Shown piece by piece: positions 54,131-63,665 of a stretch of DNA of 64,000 nt (the stretch's first letter is position 1; each line of letters opens with the position of its first letter). This DNA is from Streptomyces sp. NBC_00513 (GTDB lineage Bacteria > Actinomycetota > Actinomycetes > Streptomycetales > Streptomycetaceae), in the NCBI RefSeq assembly GCF_041431415.1, contig NZ_CP107845.1:1612001-1676000 (forward strand), in the 5' to 3' direction. Both the position numbers and the translations under genes were made by a program. Below the pieces are notes generated by a model. The model did no database searches and was not told where the DNA came from. It was given only the letters and a program-made list of their open reading frames with translations.

Positions 54131-56092
54131 GTGGGGGATGTGATGGACTTCGGCACGCCGGGCAGCGCGCACGCCCCGGCCGAACTCGCCTGGCTGCGCG
54201 GAGTGGACGCCTGCACGATGGGTGCCTATCCGCAGGCCGAGGAGGAGTTCCGGGCGGCCGTACGGCTCGATCCCGCGATGGCCGACGCCTGGCTGGGTCT
54301 CCACGCGCTCCGGGTGGACACCACCAACGCGTTATTGCGCATGTACGCCCATCGGGACCGGTTCGGCGAGCAGCGGGCCCGTCACCGGCGCATGCTGAAC
54401 TCCTGGTACTGGCTGGGCTGGTGGGTACAGCCGGTGTTGGAGAGCCGCCGGGACCTGCTGTTGGCCCATGCCTCGCACTGGTTGGACGGCCGTCACGTGC
54501 CCGAGTTGGACCAGGCGTTGGCGGCCCTGCCGCCGGTGGACACCGATGCCCAGGTGCGGTTCCTGCACGCCTGCCGGGCGTATCTGGTGAAGGACTGGGA
54601 CCAGTTGGTCCGGCACACCGAGCCGCTGGTCGACGATCCGCTGCTGGGCATCGAGGCGGGTCTGTTCGGCGGGATGGCCCGGGTCCGGCTGGAGATGTAC
54701 GGGCAGGCCGAGCCGATGCTGTCGGCGGCGCTGATGCGGTGCCGCAGCGAGCAGCCCCAGCGCAAGGAGCTGCGGTACTGGCTGGCGCGGGCGCACGAGG
54801 GCACGGGGCGCAGCGCTGCGGCGCTGCCGCTGTACCGCGCCGTGCACCGGGTGGATCCGGCGTTCATGGACACGGTGGCGCGGCTGACGGCGATCGAGGA
54901 CGCCGACTTCGTCGACGGGGCCGACGGGTACGCGGGGTACGGGCACTCCGGCGAGGGCTTCGCCGGGCACGGCCTCTCCCCGTCCGGCGGGGATTTCGCG
55001 GCGGTGGCGCTGGGCGGCGGCTCGGGCCCGGTGCAGGACATCGCGGCGGACGGGCAGATCGAGCCGGACCCGCCGGCGGTCCTGGAGCCGCCGGACCAGC
55101 GGTTCGGGCCGGGCGGCGGGCCTCCCGGCCCGAACCGGCTGGAGGGAGTGCGCCGCAAGGTGGTGGTTCCGCCCCGGGCGGCGGGGCTGCCGGCCGGGCC
55201 CGCCGATCCGCAGGCGTTGGCCGAGGCGCTCGCGGAGTTGGAGCGCATGGTGGGTCTGGAGCCCGTCAAGCGGCAGGTGAAGGCCTTGTCGGCGCAGTTG
55301 CACATGGCCGGTCTGCGGGCGAGCCAGGGGCTGCCGGTGCAGCCGCCGAAGCGGCACTTCGTCTTCTCGGGGCCCTCGGGCACGGGCAAGACCACGGTCG
55401 CGCGCATCCTGGGCCGGGTGTTCTACGCGCTCGGCCTGCTGGGTGGCGACCATCTGGTGGAGGCCCAACGAGCCGATCTGGTGGGTGAGTTCCTGGGTCA
55501 GACGGCCGTGAAGGCGAACGAACTGATCGACTCCGCGATCGGCGGGGTGCTGTTCGTCGACGAGGCCTACAGCCTGTCCAACTCCGGCTACAGCAAGGGT
55601 GACGCGTACGGGGACGAGGCCCTCCAGGTCCTGCTGAAGCGGGCCGAGGACAATCGCGACCACCTGGTGGTGATCCTGGCGGGCTATCCGGCCGGGATGG
55701 ACCGGTTGCTGGCCACGAACCCGGGGCTCTCGTCGCGGTTCACCACCCGGGTGGACTTCCCGAGTTACCGGCCGCCGGAGCTGACCGCCATCGGCGGGGT
55801 GCTCGCGGACGCGAACGGGGACTGCTGGGACGAGGAGGCCCTGGACGAGCTGCGCAGCATCAGCGGGCACGTCGTCGAGCAGGGCTGGATCGACGAGCTG
55901 GGCAACGGCCGCTTCCTGCGGACCCTGTACGAAAAGAGCTGCGCGTACCGGGACCTGCGGTTGGCGGGGTTCGCCGCGGATCCCTCCCGGGAGGACCTGG
56001 CCACGCTGCGGTTGGCCGATCTGATGCAGGCCTACGGGGAGGTCCTCTCGGGCCGCGGCCCCCAGGACCGCACGGAGCCCCCGCCGCTGTAG
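54131..56092 (+). CDS. EccA/CbbX-type AAA ATPase with TPR-like N-domain, TTA codon
   Basis: A 653-residue AAA+ ATPase. The N-terminal ~250 residues form helical TPR-like repeats (AYPQAEEEFRAAVRLDPAMA), followed by a Gly-rich linker and the SpoVK/CbbX AAA domain with Walker A GPSGTGKTT (Lys420) and Walker B LFVDEA (Asp477, Glu478). This is the plan of EccA, the cytosolic ATPase of ESX/type VII secretion, but no other esx genes are near. Codon 68 is TTA (54332-54334), the only TTA found in a gene of this window, so translation should depend on the bldA tRNA. GTG 54131 or ATG 54143 may be the start. Confidence 0.85.
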   Translation: MGDVMDFGTPGSAHAPAELAWLRGVDACTMGAYPQAEEEFRAAVRLDPAMADAWLGLHALRVDTTNALLRMYAHRDRFGEQRARHRRMLNSWYWLGWWVQPVLESRRDLLLAHASHWLDGRHVPELDQALAALPPVDTDAQVRFLHACRAYLVKDWDQLVRHTEPLVDDPLLGIEAGLFGGMARVRLEMYGQAEPMLSAALMRCRSEQPQRKELRYWLARAHEGTGRSAAALPLYRAVHRVDPAFMDTVARLTAIEDADFVDGADGYAGYGHSGEGFAGHGLSPSGGDFAAVALGGGSGPVQDIAADGQIEPDPPAVLEPPDQRFGPGGGPPGPNRLEGVRRKVVVPPRAAGLPAGPADPQALAEALAELERMVGLEPVKRQVKALSAQLHMAGLRASQGLPVQPPKRHFVFSGPSGTGKTTVARILGRVFYALGLLGGDHLVEAQRADLVGEFLGQTAVKANELIDSAIGGVLFVDEAYSLSNSGYSKGDAYGDEALQVLLKRAEDNRDHLVVILAGYPAGMDRLLATNPGLSSRFTTRVDFPSYRPPELTAIGGVLADANGDCWDEEALDELRSISGHVVEQGWIDELGNGRFLRTLYEKSCAYRDLRLAGFAADPSREDLATLRLADLMQAYGEVLSGRGPQDRTEPPPL

Positions 56093-56106
56093 GCGACGGG
56101 GGCTCC
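56074..56106. terminator. Hairpin over the stop codon of the AAA ATPase gene
   Basis: Perfect 10-base arms (56074-56083 and 56097-56106) with a 13-base loop that includes the TAG stop. It lies between convergent genes (next stop at 56124). Confidence 0.6.
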
Positions 56107-56123
56107 GGGGCGGGCCGGCGGGA

Positions 56124-57200
56124 TCAGCCCGCCATGGCCTCCTCCGAGACGGGCGCCCGGCGGGCCGGCGGTGCGGTGCGGTGCGCGGGATCGCGTACCT
56201 CTCCGACCAGCATCTCCAGTACGTCCTCCATCGCGACCAGGCCCAGCACCCGGCCGGCCGGGTCCGCGACCTGGGCCAGGTGGGTGGCGTCCCGGCGCAT
56301 GACGGTGAGGGCGTCGTCCAACGGGAGGGTGGAGCACACGGTGGTCATTCGGCGCCAGACCCGTTGGGGCACGGCCCGTTCCCGGTCCTCCAGGTCCAGT
56401 ACGTCCTTGACGTGCAGGTAGCCCATGAAGGCACCGCTGTCGGACTGGACGGGGAAGCGGGAGTAACCGGTGCGCACCGTCAGCTGTTCGATCTGGCGCG
56501 GGGTGACCGCCGGACTGACCGAAACGAGCCGGTCGTGGGCCAGCAGCACGTCGGTGACCGGGCGGCTGCCCAGTTCGAGGGCGTCCTCCAGCCGTTCGTG
56601 CTGCACCGGCTCCAGGAACCCGGCCTGCCGGGAGTCCTTGAGGAGGCGGCCGAGCTGGGCGCTGGTGTAGACGGCCTCGACCTCGTCCTTCGGCTCGACC
56701 TTGAAGAGCCGCAGGACGAGCGTGGCGCAGGCGCCGAGGGCGGTCGTGACCGGGCCGCAGACCCGGGCGAAGGCCACCAGGCCGGGGCTGAACCACAGGG
56801 CGGTCTTCTCGGGGGCGGCCATGGCGAGGTTCTTGGGGACCATCTCGCCGATGACCAGGTGCAGGAAGACCACGGCGGCGAGCGCGACGGCGTAGCCGAG
56901 GGGGTGGATCAGGCCTTCCGGCACGTGCGCGGCGTGGAAGACGGGCTCCAGCAGCCGGGCCACGGTCGGTTCGGCGACGGCGCCGAGGGTGAGCGAGCAC
57001 ATGGTGATGCCGAACTGGGCCGCCGCCATCATGCGCGGCAGGTTCTCCAGGCCGTGGAGGACCTGGCGGGCCCGCTTGGACCCGGCCGCGAGGGGTTCGA
57101 TCTGGCTGCGGCGTACGGAGACGAGAGCGAACTCGGCGCCGACGAAGAAGCCGTTGGCCAGGACCAGGAGCAGGGCGAAGACGAGCTGGAGCGCGTTCAC
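56124..57200 (-). CDS. CNNM/CBS-domain membrane protein (CorC/HlyC-like), second copy
   Basis: A 358-residue inner-membrane protein: CNNM (DUF21) domain with about four helices (residues 1-190; ANGFFVGAEFALVSVRRS and GEMVPKN), then a CBS pair (about 205-330). Family members are linked to magnesium or cobalt export. GTG 57200 overlaps the stop of the upstream paralog as GTGA, so the two are coupled and may form a heteromer. It lacks the C-terminal CorC_HlyC domain that the paralog has. Confidence 0.92.
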   Translation of the reverse strand: MNALQLVFALLLVLANGFFVGAEFALVSVRRSQIEPLAAGSKRARQVLHGLENLPRMMAAAQFGITMCSLTLGAVAEPTVARLLEPVFHAAHVPEGLIHPLGYAVALAAVVFLHLVIGEMVPKNLAMAAPEKTALWFSPGLVAFARVCGPVTTALGACATLVLRLFKVEPKDEVEAVYTSAQLGRLLKDSRQAGFLEPVQHERLEDALELGSRPVTDVLLAHDRLVSVSPAVTPRQIEQLTVRTGYSRFPVQSDSGAFMGYLHVKDVLDLEDRERAVPQRVWRRMTTVCSTLPLDDALTVMRRDATHLAQVADPAGRVLGLVAMEDVLEMLVGEVRDPAHRTAPPARRAPVSEEAMAG

Positions 57201-58546
57201 CGACCCACCGCCTGGGGCTCGGCCGGGGCGGGGACGGGGGCCGTGCGGACCAGCCTGACGCGGTCGGCGCGGTAGCGGCGGACCTGGCGGACGGACAGCT
57301 TCCAACCGGGGAGCTCGGCCCGGTCACCGGGGGCGGGGATCCGGCCGAGCAGATCGGCGACCAGTCCGGCGACGGTCTCGTAGGGGCCCTCGGGCACCTC
57401 CAGGCCTATGCGGCGCAAGGTGTGCACGCGGCAGCTGCCGTCGGCCTCCCAGGAGGGGCGGCCGTCCTCGGCGGGTACGGCGGCCAGTTCGGGCGTGCCG
57501 TCCTCCGCGAGGTCGTGCTCGTCGCGGACCTCTCCGACGAGTTCCTCCACGATGTCCTCCAGGGTGACGACTCCGGCGGTGCCGCCGTACTCGTCGACGA
57601 CCACGGCCATCGGTTGTTCGCTGCGCAGCCGCTCCAGCAGGGGCTGGACCGGCAGGGAGCCGGGGACCAGCAGCGGGGCGACGCAGATCCGGCCCACGGT
57701 GGTGCGGGAGCGCTCGGACTCGGGCACGGCGAGGGCGTCCTTGAGGTGGACGACGCCGGTGATCTCGTCGATGCGTTCGCGGTAGACCGGGAAGCGGGAC
57801 AGGCCGGTGGCCCGGGTCAGGTTGAGCACGTCGGCCGCGGTGGCCGTGTGCTGGAGGGCGCTGACCTTCACCCGGGGGGTCATGACGTGCTGGGCCGTGA
57901 GCTCGCCCAGCGAGAGGGTTCGTACGAAGAGGTCGGCGGTGTCCTGTTCGAGGGCGCCGGCCTGGGCCGAGTGGCGGACCAGGGAGACCAGTTCGCCGGG
58001 GGTGCGGGCGGAGGCCATCTCGTCGGTGGGTTCCACCCCGAGCGCCCGGACGAGCCGGTTGGCGACGGCGTTGAGGGCCGCGATGACCGGTCGGAAGGCG
58101 CGGGAGAAGACCTGTTGGGGGCCGGCCACGAACCGGGCCACCTGGAGCGGCCGGGAGACCGCCCAGTTCTTCGGTACGAGCTCGCCGACGACCATCTGGA
58201 CGGCGGAGGCGAGCAGCATGCCGATGACGACGGCGACGCCGGAGACGGCTCCCCCGGGCAGGCCGGTCGCGGCGAGCGGCCCGGACAGCAGGGCCGCGAG
58301 GGCGGGTTCGGCGAGCATGCCGACGACGAGGGAGGTGATGGTGATGCCGAGCTGGGTGCCGGAGAGCTGGAAGGACAGTTCCTTCAGGGCCTCGACCACC
58401 GTGCGGGCACGGCGGTCGCCGTCGGCCGCGGCGCGTTCGGCCTCGGGTCGCTCCACCGTGACGAGGCCGAATTCGGCTGCCACGAAGAAACCGTTGGCGA
58501 GGATCAGGACGAAAGCCGCCACGAGCAGGAGTAGCGGGATGGTCAT
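57197..58546 (-). CDS. CNNM/CBS/CorC-HlyC membrane protein
   Basis: A 449-residue protein with a CNNM domain (about 1-195; ANGFFVAAEFGLVTVERPEA and GELVPKNWAV), a CBS pair (about 210-340; EYGGTAGVVTLEDIVEELVG) and a C-terminal CorC_HlyC domain (about 355-430; VHTLRRIGLEVPEGPYETVA). The role is probably divalent-cation efflux or its control. ATG 58546. It is the first gene of a two-gene operon. Confidence 0.93.
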   Translation of the reverse strand: MTIPLLLLVAAFVLILANGFFVAAEFGLVTVERPEAERAAADGDRRARTVVEALKELSFQLSGTQLGITITSLVVGMLAEPALAALLSGPLAATGLPGGAVSGVAVVIGMLLASAVQMVVGELVPKNWAVSRPLQVARFVAGPQQVFSRAFRPVIAALNAVANRLVRALGVEPTDEMASARTPGELVSLVRHSAQAGALEQDTADLFVRTLSLGELTAQHVMTPRVKVSALQHTATAADVLNLTRATGLSRFPVYRERIDEITGVVHLKDALAVPESERSRTTVGRICVAPLLVPGSLPVQPLLERLRSEQPMAVVVDEYGGTAGVVTLEDIVEELVGEVRDEHDLAEDGTPELAAVPAEDGRPSWEADGSCRVHTLRRIGLEVPEGPYETVAGLVADLLGRIPAPGDRAELPGWKLSVRQVRRYRADRVRLVRTAPVPAPAEPQAVGR

Positions 58547-58746
58547 GCCGCCGCCTCCATCGGGAGGGCGGCGCGGGTACTACCGGACGATCCGTCCATT
58601 GCTGGAGGGAGTCACTCCTCGAGTCGCAGTTGCCCACGGGCCACGGGGTCCCGGGGCCGGTGGGAGGGCGCACGGCTGCGCCCCGCCACCAGGGTAGTCA
58701 CTGGGATCGCCGCCGCAATGGGACGCAGCGACGATCCTCGGTGGGG

Positions 58747-59211
58747 TCAGTGGTCGTGTCCGCCCGTTCCGCGGCTCTCGGCCAGGGCGCGCAGGGCTCG
58801 GGCGTCGCCGATCGCCTGGGCCTTGGCGACGCCGGGTTGGATGCCGAGCGCGGGCAGGCTGGTGCCGTCGTTCAGGTCGAGGAACACCCACGGGTCGCCG
58901 GGGCGGAGGTTGACGCGCAGGATCTGCGCCCACTCCAGCCGGCGGGTGGTCGTGAGGTTGACGACGGTGACGCCGGCCTCGTCCGCGACCACCTTGGGGC
59001 GGCTGAGCAGGACCAGGACGGAGCTGAGCAGGATCGCCACGAAGATGAAGCTGATCCGTTCGCCCGGATGGAGGGTGTCGAGGATCAGGGCGATGGCCGA
59101 GATGGTCACGAACATGGCGAGCCCGACGCTCAGCAGCACGACCCGGGTGCGGGTCGGCCGGAAGGTGACCGGCAGGGCGGGCGGTGCGGGCGGGGCGGCG
59201 GGCTCGGCCAT
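58747..59211 (-). CDS. PH-domain membrane protein
   Basis: A 154-residue protein with two N-terminal helices (about 25-45 and 52-68) and a C-terminal bacterial PH-type domain (TTTRRLEWAQILRVNLRPGD to FLDLNDGTSLPALG). ATG 59211. It lies downstream of hisG on the same strand with 94 bases between. In many Streptomyces it follows hisG; its function is unknown. Confidence 0.82.
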   Translation of the reverse strand: MAEPAAPPAPPALPVTFRPTRTRVVLLSVGLAMFVTISAIALILDTLHPGERISFIFVAILLSSVLVLLSRPKVVADEAGVTVVNLTTTRRLEWAQILRVNLRPGDPWVFLDLNDGTSLPALGIQPGVAKAQAIGDARALRALAESRGTGGHDH

Positions 59212-59305
59212 GGTGTGCGCTCGGTTCTGCTCGGAAGGTGGTGAGTCGGCTGGGCCGGTGGACTGGCGGATCCGCGGTGACGGCGGATCCGCCGGACGGG
59301 ACGTG

Positions 59306-60154
59306 TCAGAGGCGGCAGGCGTGGATCGAGGTGGTGAGGATCGCGCGCGCGCCGAGCTCGTACAGGTCGTCCATGATCCGCTGGGCCTCCTTGGCGGGGA
59401 CCATGGCGCGGACGGCGACCCAGCCCTCGTTGTGCAGCGGGGAGACGGTCGGCGACTCCAGGCCCGGGGTGAGGGCGACCGCGCGCTCCAGGTGCTCGGC
59501 GCGGCAGTCGTAGTCCATCATCACGTAGCTGCGGGCCACCAGGACGCCCTGGAGGCGGCGCAGGAACTGCTGGGTGCGCGGGTCCTCGGCGTCGGCGGTG
59601 TTGCCGCGGATGACGACCGCCTCGGAGGTCATGATCGGCTCGCCGATGACCTCCAGGCCGGCGTTGCGCAGGCTGGTTCCGGTCTCGACGACGTCCGCGA
59701 TGATCTGGGCGACGCCGAGCTGGATGGCGGTCTCGACCGCGCCGTCGAGGTGCACGACGGAGGCGTCGATGCCCTGGTCGGCGAGGTGCTTGGCGACGAT
59801 TCCCTCGTACGAGGTCGCGATGGTCATCCCGGTGAAGTCCTCGGGGCCCTTCGCGGTGCCGGGGATCGTGGCGTAGCGGAAGGTGGACCGGCCGAAGTTC
59901 AGCGGCAGGATCTCCTCGGCGCTGGCGCCGGAGTCGAGCAGCAGGTCGCGGCCGGTGATGCCGATGTCGAGCTTCCCGGAGGACACGTAGATCGCGATGT
60001 CCTTGGGGCGGAGGTAGAAGAACTCCACCTCGTTCTCGGGGTCGACGACCACGAGCTCCTTGGACTCCTTGCGCATCCGGTAGCCGGCCTCATGGAGCAT
60101 CGCCGACGCAGGTCCGGAGAGTGCACCCTTGTTGGGGACGGCGATGCGCAGCAT
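59306..60154 (-). CDS. hisG: ATP phosphoribosyltransferase, long form
   Basis: First committed step of histidine synthesis (ATP + PRPP to phosphoribosyl-ATP). The 282-residue long-form enzyme has the catalytic domain (MLRIAVPNKGALSG, DIGITGRDLL, LDGAVETAIQLGVAQIIADV) and a C-terminal regulatory domain (about 210-282) that binds histidine for feedback inhibition. It follows hisE with 76 bases between and sits at the end of the riboflavin operon on the same strand. Confidence 0.97.
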   Translation of the reverse strand: MLRIAVPNKGALSGPASAMLHEAGYRMRKESKELVVVDPENEVEFFYLRPKDIAIYVSSGKLDIGITGRDLLLDSGASAEEILPLNFGRSTFRYATIPGTAKGPEDFTGMTIATSYEGIVAKHLADQGIDASVVHLDGAVETAIQLGVAQIIADVVETGTSLRNAGLEVIGEPIMTSEAVVIRGNTADAEDPRTQQFLRRLQGVLVARSYVMMDYDCRAEHLERAVALTPGLESPTVSPLHNEGWVAVRAMVPAKEAQRIMDDLYELGARAILTTSIHACRL

Positions 60155-60230
60155 GGGGCTTCCTTTGATGCGTGGGTTGCGAAAGGTGGGGGCTGGTGGC
60201 GGGCGGGGGCCCGCGGGAGGGTCTGCCGGT

Positions 60231-60512
60231 CTAGAGGTGCGCGTAGACGTCGTCGAGGGTGATCCCGCGCGCCACCATCATCACCTGGACGTGGTAGAGC
60301 AGCTGGGAGATCTCCTCGGCGGCGGCTTCCTTGCCCTCGTACTCGGCGGCCATCCAGACCTCGGCGGCCTCCTCGACGACCTTCTTGCCGATGGCATGCA
60401 CGCCCTGCGAGACGAGCTCGGCGGTGCGGGACGTGCCGGGGTCGCCGTTGGCGGCCTTGAGCTGGAGCTCGGTGAAGAGCTCTTCGAAGCTCTTGGGGGA
60501 TGTGTTCGCCAT
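60231..60512 (-). CDS. hisE: Phosphoribosyl-ATP pyrophosphatase
   Basis: Second step of histidine synthesis, hydrolysing PR-ATP to PR-AMP. The 93-residue all-helical protein has the MazG-like motif [20 protein letters not shown] with conserved Glu metal ligands, and ends with [20 protein letters not shown]. It is 35 bases downstream of ribH. hisI is not in the window. Confidence 0.96.
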   Translation of the reverse strand: MANTSPKSFEELFTELQLKAANGDPGTSRTAELVSQGVHAIGKKVVEEAAEVWMAAEYEGKEAAAEEISQLLYHVQVMMVARGITLDDVYAHL

Positions 60513-60547
60513 GATGGTCCTCAGAATAAGGGGTCCCCCGCCGCCAC

Positions 60548-61033
60548 TCAGCGCCAGGGTTCGCTGACGGTCCGCAGGGTCATGGCGGTGGAGACGGCGG
60601 CGGTGACCGCTTCGTGCCCCTTGTCCTCATTCGACCCCTCAAGCCCGGCGCGGTCCAGCGCCTGCTCGTCGTTGTCGCAGGTCAGTACGCCGAAGCCGAC
60701 GGGGACTCCGGTGTCGATCGACACCTGTACCAGGCCCTGGGTGACGCCCTGGCAGACGTAGTCGAAGTGCGGGGTGCCGCCGCGGATGACCACGCCGAGG
60801 GCGACGATGGCATCGTAACCGCGACCGGCGAGTACCTTCGCCACGACCGGGAGTTCGAAGCTGCCCGGGACCCGCAGGAGGGTGGGCTCGTCGATGCCCA
60901 GCTCGTGCAGGGCGCGCAGGGCGCCGTCGACCAGACCGTCCATGACCTTCTCGTGCCACTGGGCCGCGATCACGGCGACTCGCAGGTCTCCGCAGTTCTT
61001 CACGCTCAGTTCGGGTGCGCCCTTGCCGCTCAC
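60548..61033 (-). CDS. ribH: 6,7-dimethyl-8-ribityllumazine synthase
   Basis: Condenses 5-amino-6-ribitylaminouracil with 3,4-dihydroxybutanone-4-phosphate. The 161-residue protein has [22 protein letters not shown], the catalytic region [20 protein letters not shown] (His) and [11 protein letters not shown], then NEDKGHEA. It probably forms an icosahedral assembly. ATG 61033. It follows ribBA. Confidence 0.97.
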   Translation of the reverse strand: MSGKGAPELSVKNCGDLRVAVIAAQWHEKVMDGLVDGALRALHELGIDEPTLLRVPGSFELPVVAKVLAGRGYDAIVALGVVIRGGTPHFDYVCQGVTQGLVQVSIDTGVPVGFGVLTCDNDEQALDRAGLEGSNEDKGHEAVTAAVSTAMTLRTVSEPWR

Positions 61034-61096
61034 AGCTCTGCTCCTCGGGTGTCGATCGGGTGGTGCTCGGGGTGGTGTCGGGTTGGCTCGTACGTG

Positions 61097-62395
61097 TTAC
61101 TGGTTGCCGCAGGCGGAGGTGGACACGGCCTCGTCCAGCCAGGGCAGGTCGTGGCCCATCCGGTCCCGCTTGGTGCGCAGGTACCGCAGGTTGTGCTCGC
61201 CGGCCTCGACGGGCATCGGCTCCCGGCTGTCGACCGTGATGCCGTGGCGGACCAGGGCCGCGGCCTTGTCGGGGTTGTTCGTCAGCAGCCGGACGCCGTG
61301 CACGCCCAGGTCGGCGAGGATGCGGGCGCCGGCTCCGTAGTCGCGGGCGTCGGCGGGCAGGCCGAGTTCGAGGTTGGCGTCGAGGGTGTCGCGTCCGCGT
61401 TCCTGGAGCTCGTAGGCGCGCAGCTTGGACAGGAGGCCGATGCCGCGGCCCTCGTGGCCGCGCAGGTAGACGACGACGCCGCGGCCCTCGGCCTGGATGC
61501 GGGCCATGGAGGCGTGCAGCTGGGGGCCGCAGTCGCAGCGCTGGGACTGGAAGATGTCCCCGGTCAGGCACTCGGAGTGCATGCGGACCAGGATGTCCTT
61601 GCCGTCTCCGACCTCGCCGCGGACGAGGGCGATGTGCTCGACGCCGTCGACGGTGGAGCGGTAGCCGTACGCGGTGAACTCGCCGAAGGCGGTCGGCAGG
61701 CTGACCTCGGCCTCGCGGCGCACGGTCGGCTCGGCCGAGCGGCGGTAGGCGATCAGGTCCTCGATCGAGATGATCGTCAGCCCGTGCTTGCGGGCGAAGG
61801 GGATCAGTTCGGGCAGGCGCAGCATGACGCCGTCCTCGCCGGCGATCTCCACGATGGCGCCGACCGGGCGCAGGCCCGCGAGGCGGGCGAGGTCCACGGC
61901 GGCCTCGGTGTGGCCGTTGCGGACCAGGACGCCGCCGGGCTTGGCGCGCAGCGGGAAGACGTGGCCGGGGCGGACGAAGTCCGAGGGCTCGGAGGAGCCC
62001 GCGGCCAGCAGGCGCAGCGTGGTGGCGCGGTCGGCGGCCGAGATCCCGGTGCTGACGCCGTGGGCGGCGCTCGCGTCGACGGAGACGGTGAAGGCCGTCT
62101 GCATGGACTCGGTGTTGTTCCGGACCATCTGGGGAAGTTCGAGCCGGTCCAGCTCGGGGCCTTCCATGGGGGCGCAGATCAGGCCGCGGCACTCGCTCAT
62201 CATGAACGCGATGATCTCGGGGGTGGCCTTCTCGGCCGCGAGGACGAGGTCCCCCTCGTTCTCGCGGTCCTCGTCGTCGACGACGACGATCGGGCGGCCC
62301 GCGGCGATGTCGCGGATGGCCTGCTCGACCGGGTCGAGGAGGAAGGTCTCCTCGGCTGCGGCGGGCATGTCCGGCACGGGCTTGAGGGTGGTCAT
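61097..62395 (-). CDS. ribBA: Bifunctional DHBP synthase / GTP cyclohydrolase II
   Basis: Bifunctional enzyme, 432 residues. The N-terminal RibB domain makes 3,4-dihydroxybutanone-4-phosphate from ribulose-5-phosphate ([33 protein letters not shown]), and the C-terminal RibA domain opens GTP ([18 protein letters not shown] zinc cysteines, [18 protein letters not shown]). Both sets of motifs look intact. ATG 62395 overlaps the end of ribM; frames extending further upstream belong to ribM. Confidence 0.97.
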   Translation of the reverse strand: MTTLKPVPDMPAAAEETFLLDPVEQAIRDIAAGRPIVVVDDEDRENEGDLVLAAEKATPEIIAFMMSECRGLICAPMEGPELDRLELPQMVRNNTESMQTAFTVSVDASAAHGVSTGISAADRATTLRLLAAGSSEPSDFVRPGHVFPLRAKPGGVLVRNGHTEAAVDLARLAGLRPVGAIVEIAGEDGVMLRLPELIPFARKHGLTIISIEDLIAYRRSAEPTVRREAEVSLPTAFGEFTAYGYRSTVDGVEHIALVRGEVGDGKDILVRMHSECLTGDIFQSQRCDCGPQLHASMARIQAEGRGVVVYLRGHEGRGIGLLSKLRAYELQERGRDTLDANLELGLPADARDYGAGARILADLGVHGVRLLTNNPDKAAALVRHGITVDSREPMPVEAGEHNLRYLRTKRDRMGHDLPWLDEAVSTSACGNQ

Positions 62396-63045
62396 GCCGT
62401 TGCTCCTTCGAGGGCCGGGGCGGGGGTGGCGCGCGAGCGCTGGTACCAGTCGTACGCGCCCCACAGGACGAGCGCGAAGTAGAGGACGTAGACGAGACCG
62501 GAGAAGGCCAGGCCGTTGTTGAAGGCGAGCGGCACGCCGACGAGGTCGACGAGGAGCCAGGCGAACCAGAACTCCACCAGGCCGCGGGCCTGGGCGACCA
62601 TGGCCACGATGGTGCCGACGAAGATGTAGGCGTCCGCCCACGGGCTCCACGACAGGTGCGGGAACAGCGTGAAGAGGCCGCCGACCGCGAGGGTGCCCAG
62701 GGCCGCGCCGGCCAGGAGCAGTCCGCGCTCCTTCCAGCTCGCGGTGCGGACGGCGATGGAGCCGTCCTGGGCCTGCTGTCGGCCCTTCTGCCAGGCCCGC
62801 CAGCCCCAGACGGCCACGCCGATGACGAGGAGCTGCTTGCCGACGCCGCCGGCGAGGTGGGCGGAGGCGTAGGCGGCGATGAGGATCAGGCCGGAGAGGA
62901 GCTGGGCGGGCCAGGTCCATATGGAACGGCGCCAGCCGAGCGCGAGGGCGGCCAGGCCCATCAGGTTGCCGATCATGTCGGACCAGATGACCTTCTGGCC
63001 GACGACCTCGAAGGCCTCGGTGTTGAGCCAGGTCAGGGCGCTCAC
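62392..63045 (-). CDS. ribM: RibM, PnuC-type riboflavin carrier
   Basis: A 217-residue membrane protein of the PnuC family with about seven helices and the PnuC-type C-terminus ([12 protein letters not shown]). In Streptomyces davaonensis the homologue RibM lies at the same place in the rib operon and carries riboflavin; that precedent and the order ribE-ribM-ribBA support the name. The GTG start overlaps the ribE stop, and its stop overlaps the ribBA start. Confidence 0.92.
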   Translation of the reverse strand: MSALTWLNTEAFEVVGQKVIWSDMIGNLMGLAALALGWRRSIWTWPAQLLSGLILIAAYASAHLAGGVGKQLLVIGVAVWGWRAWQKGRQQAQDGSIAVRTASWKERGLLLAGAALGTLAVGGLFTLFPHLSWSPWADAYIFVGTIVAMVAQARGLVEFWFAWLLVDLVGVPLAFNNGLAFSGLVYVLYFALVLWGAYDWYQRSRATPAPALEGATA

Positions 63046-63665
63046 TTCGACTCCTCCTGGGCGTGCAGGGGGTTCACTCCGGCGGCGAGCAGGCGTTCCA
63101 CGTACTTCGCGAGGACGTCCACCTCCAGGTTGACCGGGTCGCCGCTCCGCTTGAGGCCGAGGGTGGTCAGGGCGAGGGTGGTCGGGATGAGGCTGATGGT
63201 GAACCAGTCGGCGGCGGCCTCGACCACGGTGAGGCTGACGCCGTCCACCGTGATGGAGCCCTTCTCGACGACGTACCGCGCGAGGCCGGCGGGAAGGCCG
63301 ACCTTGACGATCTCCCAGTGCTCGGAGGGGGTGCGGGAGAGGATCGTGCCGGTGCCGTCCACGTGGCCCTGGACCAGGTGGCCGCCGAGGCGCCCGCCGA
63401 GTTCCATCGGACGCTCCAGGTTGACCCGGGACCCCTGGGTGAGGGCGCCGAGGCTGGAGCGGTTCAGGGTCTCCTGCATGACGTCGGCGGTGAACTCGCC
63501 GTCGCCGGTCTCCACCACGGTCAGGCAGACGCCGTTGACGGCGATCGAGTCGCCGTGCTTGGCGCCGTCGGTGACGAGGGGGCCGCGCAGGCGGAAGCGG
63601 GAGGCTTCCGCGAGCTGCTCGACGGCGGTGACCTCGCCCAGTTCTTCGACGATTCCGGTGAACAC
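63042..63665 (-). CDS. ribE: Riboflavin synthase alpha chain
   Basis: Final step: dismutation of two lumazines to riboflavin. The 207-residue protein has two tandem lumazine-binding repeats, the first from [12 protein letters not shown] to about 97 (with [12 protein letters not shown]) and the second to about 195 ([25 protein letters not shown]). GTG 63665 lies just before the ribD stop region. It is coupled to ribM downstream. Confidence 0.96.
   Translation of the reverse strand: MFTGIVEELGEVTAVEQLAEASRFRLRGPLVTDGAKHGDSIAVNGVCLTVVETGDGEFTADVMQETLNRSSLGALTQGSRVNLERPMELGGRLGGHLVQGHVDGTGTILSRTPSEHWEIVKVGLPAGLARYVVEKGSITVDGVSLTVVEAAADWFTISLIPTTLALTTLGLKRSGDPVNLEVDVLAKYVERLLAAGVNPLHAQEESK

Noticed and set aside
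60226..60240. Second DasR-like site (CCGGTCTAGAGGTG)
   Set aside because: It matches only the core, falls over the hisE stop codon and lies in no promoter position.
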